A DNA stretch of 64,000 bases. Origin: Rhodosorus marinus. Taxonomy: Eukaryota > Rhodophyta > Stylonematophyceae > Stylonematales > Stylonemataceae. The stretch lies in contig JAMWBK010000003.1 of the NCBI GenBank assembly GCA_029953675.1, positions 992,001 to 1,056,000 of the forward strand, written 5' to 3'. Positions 55,509 to 64,000 of the stretch are shown piece after piece. Position 1 is the first letter of the stretch. Every line of letters begins with the position of its first letter. The notes beneath the pieces are model-generated. The model was not told the DNA's origin. It did no database searches and saw only the letters and a list, made by a program, of their open reading frames with translations. The translations under genes and the position numbers were made by a program.

Positions 55509-56021
55509 ACTTTTGGGTTTTGCTACCTCTATCCAAAGGCGGGATTGTGTAAAATTAATTTATAGCCGTACGAGATCGAGTGAGGGAGTAACTGTGCTGT
55601 GAGCGGATCGATTACCCATCGTGGATTCACGCGCGTTTTTTAAAAAAAATCAAAAATCTTTCTGTTTTTACTCACTCGGAGTGCCATCGCCATGTGTCTC
55701 CATGAAAATTCTGCAGAAGATTACCTAGAAAACCACCTAACAGAACCGTCCCAGGACAAACCTGGTCTACGGCCCCTCGTTCCGGTTAACCCCAGATGCG
55801 AGCTCTGACATAGAACCTCAGTTTAACATTTACACGAACTTTCAACGATCCTCCCATACGAAATTTGGCAACCGTGTCCGCCGTTACTGCGTAATTGCAG
55901 GGAATTTTGTCAGGTTAAGGCCTGATCCACGTTCTGCTCCTGACTGGCCCTCCGACTCAGGCCAACGTGAAGACCGTTCCGCGAAAGATTCTACTTGTGA
56001 GAGGGAGGATTGTGATCTTCA
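55509..56021. other. Spacer between NUMOD3 and eIF3a genes
   Basis: About 510 bp between convergent genes; no open frame or repeat stands out. It must hold both 3' ends. Confidence 0.5.
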
Positions 56022-59000
56022 TCACTGCGATTGGTTCTGCTCTTGTCTCTTCTTCGCTGCTACCCTCTCTCGCCATCCACCCTCTGAAGTCCACAAAGGA
56101 GAAGCTGACGACGTAAGCACTTTTGTAAACAATAACCTGAATCGCTTTCTGCCAACTGACCTATCTTCTTCCCGAAAAGAGCCGGTGCGTGGGGCTTTGC
56201 CTGCTCTCCCCCCTGTGAAGGCGTATCTACTGGAGTTCCCGCTGCTATCAAGCATGAGTCAAAGTAGAATGAGGTCCTTAGCAGTTGACGATGGGCATAG
56301 CGTAGCATGTTGTGCGCACTTACCTCTCTGCGGGGGTGCGTATGGGGCAGCCCGAGGAGCTGCTGCAGTGGGCTTAACTGGAACATCACTAGGCTCATTG
56401 GATGGGATGTTCTCCGGCTCTCTGGCTTTCGCAAGCTCCACTTCGCGCTTCGCTGCTTCCTCGGCTGCCTTGGCCTCTTCCGCTCGCCACTGCTCCTCCT
56501 TGGCTCGCTGCTGCTCCTCCTCTAGCCTCTGCTCCTCTTCCTCTCTGCGCTGCTTTTCCCTAGCTTGCTCCTCACGCCGCCGTTCCTCACGCTGCCGCTC
56601 CTCCTCTTCTATGCGGAGCTGTGCTTCTCGCTCCTCCTTTTCTCTTAGCTCGACCGACAATTTTTCAAATCGCTCGTCCACGGTCTTCATCAGCTCATCC
56701 TTGAACATTTTAATAGTGTCCTTCTGCTCGACTAGCATGGCCTTCCTTGCTAAACCTTGCTCGTGTTCAGTTCTCCTCTTCACAATCAGTGCTTCCTTGC
56801 TTGCAGCATGATTTGCGAGCTGCGCAAATCAAACACAGAGAAAAGCACGGGGACGCCAGTGTTAAACTCCCTTGAAGAATTCACCCCTCCCAAATTTGTA
56901 AGAATCATTAGAACGAATGAACTACTTCACGTACCTGCTGTTCGCAGCGAATGTTCCATACTGCAGCCATAAGGGGCTTATTCTCTTCCCGTAAGGCGCG
57001 TTCAAGGAAGTCGAACTTCTCAACGAAAACGGCAACTTTCTTCTCCGCTTCCCGTTGAGCTCGGATCTCCTCCTCCTTCTCCTTCTCCAGTTGTATCCTC
57101 TGTTTCTCGAAGGAGTCCTCAGGCTCTTCCGCTGCCTGTGCTGCCTCCTGATCAGCGCCAAGTTGTCGGCGCTGCTGTTCCTCCTGCTCTTTCGTTCTCT
57201 GTCGCTCTCGATCCCGTTGCTCCTGCTCTTCCCGCTGGCGAGTCCGTTCGTAGTCATCTCGTTTCTTCTTTGCAATGGCGGCCTGACGTTGCATCTCAGC
57301 CTGTTAAACACAGAAAAGGTGGTCAGTCTCACAACATGTATTCGCGGTTTTCGCGAATGGTCAGAGGTTTCATCTTCTCAAGCGGGTTTGTGCTTACCGC
57401 ATGTGACTGTCTCTCCTGTTCTTCTTTCCTGAGCTCAATGATGTTCTTCCGTCGTAGATTTTCATCCTGTTCAGTGGCGGACATCGCCCGCGCCATCTGG
57501 ATGGCAGTGGTCCTTCTGGCTTGCAATTCCACTTCAGCGTTGGCAAAGCTCGGAAGCTTCCACATCTTCGACGCAACCTCCAGTCGCTTGCCAAGATTCA
57601 TCAGCTGTTCTTTCATTGCTGAGGTTGAGAATAGGGAGGACTCGAAAATGATACAGTCATATTGGTGGTCGAACCGGATACTGAGACTACCGGCTTTCAG
57701 AGCTTCCAACGCAGTTCTCTCAACCTGGACAAGACAGGAACTGATTCGATTAGAGCCATGCAACCCTTGCCCCGGTGTCTGAAGCAGCGCCCAGTGAGTC
57801 TTACCTCAGCAACTGTTGTAAACGAGGCGACCCTTCCAACCTCGGAGACTTTCATCACATTGTATACTTTGCCCAACTGTTCCAACAGCCTGAATACCGC
57901 GATACGCTTAAGGGGCTCCGCGTAGTCAGCGAGTACTGGGTTGTTAGCCACGAACTCAAGCGCGGGTTTTAAGCGCTGAGACAACTTCAGTGGCTCCATT
58001 TCCACTTCAAGTATTGGGACCAAGACTTTCACCTCCTCGTGGCAAACTTCAAGTATATTTTTCTGACGAATGTCGTCAATCAACGTTGATCGCAATGCGG
58101 GTGTACTATACCTGTGAGATTCAAAACGACGGGAGCGATCGCGGGATGTTAGCACGATCTAGTATTTCACGTTTTCCTCAGTTCCCGATAAGTGTCATTT
58201 AGCCTAGAGCATACCCAAGAATGGCTGCCATCCTCGCATGTCGAGCGGCGTTCTCCCCCGCGGCGTCCCCGGCGTGGTTGAGTCCAATACTGTCCGCAAG
58301 AATTGCGCTATGAGCATCAAATGGCGGTACACAAAGCGAAGCCAGGAGAAGCCTCGTGGCCATATTCTTCGCCTCCTCCGCAGATAGGCTCTTATTTTGT
58401 TTGATATTCAAGGAGTAGAGCTTGTAGAGGGCATGCGCATGATAGAGGTAGTTCTTCGACATCCAGAAGACCTGCGTCAGACGCTCATAGTAGATGCCCA
58501 TGGTTTGGGCTTTAGGCATCTTCTTCGCAAGGGAGATAAGCATATGGATGTCCTCAATAGTCCTGTACGCCTCCTGCCAATTCCGAAGCTCGACCGAGGA
58601 CTGCAATTGCAGGAACCTCGTTTCCAAGAAATTCTGCGTCGTTTCTGGATTTGACAGCTGCACATCGTTCGCATTCTTCTGCTGCGGCCTAGTTAGGTAG
58701 CTGAGGTGCTGGCGAAGGATATCACAAAGGCGACGAAATTCGGAGAATCGGTTGTGCTTTTGGCAAAAGGCAAACGCTTGCTTTGCCATGTCATGATAGC
58801 AGGTCTCTAGCTTGGAGTGGAACTTAACGATATCCAGCACCACCCGAAAGACTTCCCACATGAACTTCATCCAAGGTACGACCACCTACATTCACATGGT
58901 CAAAACGTATGGATCAGTGGTTCGCGTTCTGTATGTCCATCAGTTCCCATTCAATCTAGGAGCACCCCAAGGTTCCCCTCAAGGGCTACAAACAATTCTA

Positions 59001-59809
59001 CCCCCTACGATAATTTCGTTGATTATTGCGTCGTACCTGTCTATCGGTTCGCTCTTTCGATTGCTCCGCTCCTGCTGCCTCTAGCAAAAGCGTTTCAGTC
59101 GTTTCCATCCCAATTTCCTCCAAGTCATCGTTCCCTGTATCGTCAACAACCTCCCCCATAATGCTCCGACGTGCTTCCTCAGCCTTTGAAATACCCTCCT
59201 TGACAAGGTAGCGCACCACCTAAACAGGGAGAAGAGTGCCGACGACAGTCAGTGTTGGATCGCTTTCAGCGCAACATGTCAAAAGTCTTGCCCATACCTT
59301 TTCCAATGACGCCACGTTCTGAGTAGAGCACAGCGCTCTGTACTTGTGAAGTGCTTCCTTGATTAAAGTCTGTCTCCGGTTCTTAACGCATAGTTCCATC
59401 AGTTTCATCATAATACCCTCATATTTAACATTCCACTGACGCTTCCTTTGCGTGTTGTCCGTGATGATATTGTACAAGGCCATCAGGGCTGTTTCCTCCT
59501 GACCAACGGAGATAAGCTCTGTCGATGAGGAAACAAGAAAAGAATGAAACAGAGAGACAAAGGGTTAGTTCTCAAATCCGAGTCCACTTCCACGCTGGTC
59601 TCAGCGGAAGCGGGACAATCGTCGAAATCGGGGACGATCCCTCCAAACACGCACACACCGTCACTGACAAATACGAAAACAAGCTCGAACGTATTATCAT
59701 GATGCAAAACACTTACGGTCAGCTCGATCAAGAGCATACTCCGGCTTCAGCGCAGTAGCACGCCGATCGTTGCCGAAGTAGTTCATATATCTCTTCCGTG
59801 GAGGCATCT
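56022..59809 (-). CDS. EIF3A: Eukaryotic translation initiation factor 3 subunit A
   Basis: Scaffold subunit of eIF3. Exons after the first read 59518-59298, 59219-59037, 58885-58215, 58111-57805, 57724-57398, 57300-56935, 56819-56324, 56244-56161 and 56104-56022, all in frame, giving about 940 residues. Order matches the family: ALKPEYALDRAD, IITDNTQRKRQWNVKYEGIM, PWMKFMWEVFRVVLDIVKFH, FCQKHNRFSEFRRLCDILRQ, FLETRFLQLQSSVELRNWQE, QVFWMSKNYLYHAHALYKLY, the PCI domain to ASFTTVAE, SIRFDHQYDCIIFES, then a very long Glu/Arg/Gln-rich coiled coil, ending GGWRERVAAKKRQEQNQSQ. The tail lacks the long repeat region of the human protein. Start unresolved: the ATG at 59809 is out of frame with ALKPEYALDRAD, so an upstream exon or a sequence error is likely. 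Confidence 0.92.
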
Positions 59810-62185
59810 TGCTTAAATCCTTTGATTTCCACAAGACACGTTAATCTCCTCCTCCTCTTCTTTAAAAAAAGGAGCAATTCTCAAGTTGCTTTCACCCTCA
59901 CCAGGTTGCCAACATTCCCCTAAGAGATCCCTAGTTACACAACAGCAGACTAACCATATTCCCCAAGCAATACGCCCCGTCACCGTTCCCGTCCCCACAA
60001 GCCCGTATTTTTTATAATCTCATCTAGCATTCCACCCCACCCCCCCCTATAATATTACATCATTCTTCAAACCCGAAAAATTGGTTAGTTTTTCAAACGA
60101 TTTTGGCCCGACGCACATATCCCGAAACCTCTTTTCTGAAGCTTTGCCCTTGAAAACTGTCCTGAAATCCAACCATTTCGATTCGCGAAACTAGGAACCC
60201 CCCTTCCCCCCCCCACCCCCTTTTTAATTGCTTTTTGCGTAGGAATAGAGTATGTCGACCGACGTCAACCAATTTGGCGCAAATAAACCTCATTTCGTGT
60301 AAAATGCAGAATTTTGTGCATATTGACGTTAATTGCACGTATTTAATCCTGATTATTATAAATATTCATATTTTTAAGCTTAATTTCGCGTTGCTAAAAT
60401 GTTATCGAATAGCTAAAACTTGCAGAGGGTTTCCGTGGCATTGATTATTTGGCTTCCAGTTCGTAGCTAGTGCTCTTTCTTTTGCAACCCTTGGGAAGAT
60501 TGCAAAGTGGAAACAGAAAACAATGTGTTATTTATTGTAGTTTAGGTTTCTGGAATTTAGTGCTATTTTTCAGGAGGTAGATCAATGCTCGGGACCGGAT
60601 GAGGGTAAGAGAAGGGGTAGTCCATTTCATATCAAAAGCAAAAAAATTCCGCCGGCAAAGATGACAGCTGTCTCTTGCGCAAATGGATGGGGATCAATAC
60701 AAATATCACAGTTCAGCTCCGCATGCTAGTGCACTGTCCAATGAACTGAACTGAGTCCAGTTCGCGCTATATTTGCTTTGCTTTGAGAATGGATGCCTCG
60801 AAATGCCACAGAGTACATCTGATTCCTCTCTATGCCTCGTTGGTATTGGGGACTAACCTAGCACACAACCCGGATTCCACTCGAAACCCGTAAGAAAATG
60901 TATCGTTTGAGATACCTTCGCCGATCCAGCGATGGAATTTCGCGAGTACGAAACCTTTTCCTACAGGAAGAGGGGGCTCGCCTTAGCCAACCTAGTGTAG
61001 AGCTTTTGCGAGGATGCTATCTTTCTTTCTCGAGGAAAACAGCTTCAACAGTTTGACAGTGTTGAAGTGGTACACAACAATCCGGGGATCGCGGACCAAC
61101 GTAAATCTCGAGTACTACGCTCCGACTCTCCTAGGTATAGTGAACAAGTAGTTCTCACTGGCGACCTGTTCGATACCAGGTGAGGCGGATGCCGTACCCA
61201 GGCCGCATCCGCTGGCTGTGCCTTGAGTTGCTGCCTGCATTGTCCACTCGATATTTAGAAAGGAGACCAGATCTCGAAGGAACCAGCTAAGGAATGTCTT
61301 GGACCCCTTTAGAGCGATGGAACTGATGAGGTTGGAACGGTCCTGGCAGCAGACTCCTGGTCCACGGATCAACTCTTTGCTCCGTTTCGCTCTGCACGGA
61401 GTATGAAGCAATCATGGAAAAAAATTGATTCACTACGGATCGGGTTATTGGTTCGTTCATGTCCTCGGTTCTGTCAAAACCAATGAGGAACGTGTTTGAG
61501 TAGACTCTCTTTAATTTCATCAATTTTATGATAGGTCACGTTGAGTCCGGTGCGCGAACATTCGGGATAGAGTCCCTTTCCTTGTCGGAGAGTCAACATC
61601 TCGCTGGACCAAGCTTAAAGTTTTAAAAGGCTCTCTAAGGGTAGCAAGGCTGAATGCAGACAGAACAACTAACAGAAGCCCGTCCATCCGCTAAACATTG
61701 CGGTTCCCGTGCATGGAGAGGCGCATCGAAAGAGGATTCTTCTTCCTGTTCAATCTTCCTCATCCCATCTTCATCTGTTTGCACGAAAACGGAAGGAATC
61801 CTCCTTCCACTTCTCGTACGTCGTACTGGCTCAGCTCTATGCAAATATTTTGTGTCTATCTACCGGAAACTAGCTGAGCGAACGGGTTCTTCTCGATGAA
61901 AGAGTATCGAAAGAGATCAATGACGGCGCAGAGCAGATCAATTCATTTTTACGAAGTTCTGTTATGAACTTCCCCAGCGAATTGTTCACACACAAGCCAG
62001 TTGTTCCAGTCCAACATCCAAAGTTGCCCCTCCGCCTCATGTCCGCTGATACAGCGGCCGCGTCGGTGACATGAGTTGTTTCAGTTTGCGGGAGCTGGAT
62101 GGAACAGAGAAGATCTTGATGATCTTTTATCCAAGTATTTCGTTGACTAATCCACAGGATCAGAAGTCCAGAAGAACTTTTCACA
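59810..62185. other. Spacer between eIF3a and the ABC-class ATPase, possible unassigned minus gene
   Basis: AT-rich with a C run (about 60208) to 60600, then more complex. Minus-strand open stretches at 61115-61411 (ALKGSKTFLSWFLRDLVSFL), 61287-61523 and 61635-61844 (RRTRSGRRIPSVFVQTDEDG) read protein-like and may belong to an unrecognised spliced gene between 61115 and 62100. No family or full model could be built. Confidence 0.35.
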
Positions 62186-64000
62186 ATGTCGTATTATAGT
62201 GGAGGTGGGGGAGGACGCGGTGGTGGAGGCTACGGTGGTGGTGGTGGTGGTGGTGGTTATGGCGGTGGAGGTGGAGGTGGATATGGTGGCGGCGGAGGTG
62301 GATATAGAGGTCGCGGAGGAGGAGGTCGTGGTGGTTATGGCGGTGGGCGTGGTGGTGGTGGCGGTGGCGGCGGTGGATACAATCGCCAACCGCGAAGTGG
62401 CGGAGGAGGTGGCTCTGCTGATGAGCTGTACAAGGTATCCAAGCACGCTCACATCCGCTGCATATCTGTGAACGGATTGCTGAAGATGGGTTACTTGATG
62501 ATCCCGTTGTTTGTGCTCATTCATTCCTTAGTACATCCAAAGCATCGACAGAGCCCAGTATCCGGCGTATCGGGATATCATGGGAACCTGGGAGTACAAG
62601 GATTTCAGTCTCATCGTAGACTACGTTCAGTCAGACCCATTCGCACCTCCATCGAGGTGTAGAGTTCGAGTCCCTGCCTCACAAGCTGGTTTCCCTGCCG
62701 ATCTCACATCCAGCAAGATTCGAACAGTTGGGTTTTGCGACTATCTCTCACGAATGTTCTGGAGAGAGACCAACGACGCCGGTGCAGTAAGCTTTTGCAG
62801 TACGGCCTGTCCACGCTCTGTCTGCGCAATTTTAAATGCTGCTCTTCCGTACATAGGACGCAGCTCCAGAAAGTCAAGGGTGGCATGGTTCCAAGGGTGG
62901 CGCGATCATGATGGAGAAGCCCGGTCAACATGTTCTTGAGAGAACCTCTGTCTTGATCTCCAAGGGGTTCATTGAAGCTCGATTCACGATAACTCTTCCC
63001 GCTCGAGGACGTTCAATTGGTAAGTTTGACAACCATCCGATCCTAGGCTCTTTCCGTTTTGGAAGAAGCCAAGGTCGATGCAAAGCGTCCGGTTTCAGTG
63101 CGACGGCTGATGGGACACTAAGCAAAGTGTGTGTTCCGCAACTACAGAGGGCCTTCGAGCTGCGGCCATTTTTGGAGACGAGCTTCCACCGATAGTCGCA
63201 AATTCACTTTATGCTCGGAGCCTGAACCTTGATCACCTCCGAGAACACGTCATCAGCGTCGAAGATCAAGAACACCTAAGAAGAGTATCTCTGAACAAGC
63301 TAGGCCTTGTCGCGTTCGTGGCAAATGGAGCAGTCCTCCCAAGAAAAAGCGGTATCGATGATGCTCCAATGGATAAAGCGAAGGCGATACTGTTCGAAAC
63401 GCCACCAAGTTTGGCGGCCGAGGTCAAGCTGCCCAGCGGTCGAACGTTGACAGGAATGGGTATACCCAAGGGGATTGCTTTAATCGTAAGTTGCACTCAC
63501 TCTACAGCGGATCAGTCTGGTACGTGACAGAATGCAGCCGGATTAACCGCGAGGGGTTTCATTCTTTGACACCACTCCAGGTTGGAGGAGGGTTTCATGG
63601 AAAATCGACTCTCCTTGAAGCACTCGAAGTAGGTGTCTATAACCATGTACCTGGTGACGGAAGAGAGTTCGTCGCGACTGATTTGACCGGAGTGAAAATC
63701 AGAGCCGAGGATGGGAGAAGTGTTACCTCCGTCGACATATCACCGTTTATCAACAACTTACCATTTCAAAAATCTACCAAGTCTTTCTCCACACCGGACG
63801 CCTCGGGGAGTACATCACAAGTACGCAGTTAACCACATAACCACATTACCACAAAGACCGGTGGAATACTCACCTCGGGTCGGTGTCCTTACAGGCGGCG
63901 AACATCATCGAAGCTGTTCAAGCTGGCACGAAGTGCCTGTTGGTGGATGAGGATACATGTGCGACGAACTTCATGATTCGAGATGCGCGAATGCAGGAGC
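62186..64000 (+). CDS. ABC-class ATPase (PF09818 type) with an RGG/GY-rich N-terminus, 3'-truncated
   Basis: Exons 62186-62434, 62532-62786, 62857-63019, 63148-63485, 63581-63820 and 63895 to the window end. Residues 1-77 are almost pure Gly with Tyr, Arg and Ser (GGYGGG, GGYRGRGGGGRGGYGGGRGG), then ADELYK opens the conserved domain: SIDRAQYPAYRDIMGTWEYK, LIVDYVQSDPFAPPSRCRVR, IRTVGFCDYLSRMF, LERTSVLISKGFIEARFTIT, LPARGRSIEGLRAAAIFGDE, LGLVAFVANGAVLPRKSGID, Walker A VGGGFHGKSTLLEALEVGVY, and Walker B CLLVDEDTCATNFMIRD. This order is that of the predicted ABC-class ATPases found widely in bacteria and patchily in eukaryotes; function is unknown. The Gly-rich region resembles RNA-binding/condensate tails (RGG). 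The C-terminus lies outside the window. Divergent with eIF3a at about 2.4 kb. Confidence 0.88.

Noticed and set aside
56185-56811. 208-codon plus-strand open frame rich in Ser, Cys, Leu and Arg
   Set aside because: It is antisense to the Glu/Arg-rich coiled coil of eIF3a; such purine-rich exons commonly leave the opposite strand open.
61115-62100. Possible minus-strand gene next to the ABC-class ATPase
   Set aside because: Several protein-like stretches exist, but frames could not be joined with good splice sites and no family was recognised, so it is only described as a spacer.
62147-62524. Thr/Ser-rich minus-strand frame
   Set aside because: Antisense to the Gly-repeat exon of the ABC-class ATPase; a simple consequence of GGT repeats.
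1-64000. tRNA, rRNA, CRISPR array, intact transposon
   Set aside because: I looked for T-loop-like GTTCRANNC with matching stems, spaced identical repeats, and transposase or reverse transcriptase motifs, and found none that hold up by eye. A tRNAscan and repeat search would be decisive.

Overview
The window is nuclear DNA from a photosynthetic eukaryote. Genes lie on both strands and are cut by many short GT-AG introns, mostly 50-130 bp. About 19 protein genes can be read with good support. Several proteins begin with a Met followed within a few residues by Phe-Val and a Gly/Arg/Ser-rich stretch ([50 protein letters not shown]). That is the Phe-containing transit peptide style of red algae and glaucophytes, and no hydrophobic signal peptide precedes it, so a primary plastid is inferred. 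A red alga is my best guess. The intron density is higher than in many sequenced red algae, so the assignment is tentative.

Layout. 0-3.4 kb: two tandem plastid terminal oxidase (PTOX) genes, the first cut by the window edge and carrying a novel KAEV-repeat tail. 5.0-7.7 kb: ESCRT-III VPS2/CHMP2 (+) and a Gfo/Idh/MocA inositol-dehydrogenase-like enzyme (-). 7.7-10.5 kb: repeat-bearing spacer. 10.5-13.3 kb: a small membrane protein and an IKS1-type kinase (-). 13.8-16.1 kb: TRAPPC12 (+) tail-to-tail with an AIG2-like gamma-glutamylcyclotransferase (-). 17.2-17.9 kb: phosphoribosyl-AMP cyclohydrolase. 19.7-23.4 kb: a CdsA-family protein whose catalytic motifs are gone (+), and a fusion of a ferredoxin-reductase-like module with a J domain (-). 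26.8-29.1 kb: a UBTD-like protein (+) and a membrane-anchored PDI-like protein (-). 29-36.4 kb: gene-poor, but with a 49-residue STMP1-like mitochondrial microprotein and an unassigned spliced gene. 36.4-43.1 kb: poly(A) polymerase (+), plastid bS15 (-), REXO4 exonuclease (-). 44.4-55.5 kb: N-acetylglucosamine kinase, BAR-domain protein, XPR1/SYG1 phosphate transporter and a NUMOD3 protein, all (+). 56.0-59.8 kb: eIF3a (-). 62.2 kb to the end: a PF09818-type ABC-class ATPase with an RGG/GY-rich N-terminus.

The genes do not form an operon or a single pathway. Plastid functions (PTOX, bS15, HisI, FNR-J, NUMOD3, CdsA-like) alternate with endomembrane functions (VPS2, TRAPPC12, BAR, XPR1) and RNA/translation functions (PAP, REXO4, eIF3a). 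Neighbouring genes often sit head-to-head (IKS1/TRAPPC12, REXO4/NAGK, eIF3a/ABC ATPase) or tail-to-tail.

The most unusual content is the FNR-J fusion, the catalytically stripped CdsA relative, the KAEV tail on one of two PTOX paralogues, and a series of decayed direct-repeat arrays in spacers (about 9.1, 9.8, 16.2, 26.3, 43.2, 49.6 and 53.8 kb). Many of these have units near 180-240 bp, are unrelated in sequence, and look locally born. I found no CRISPR array, rRNA, convincing tRNA or intact transposon.
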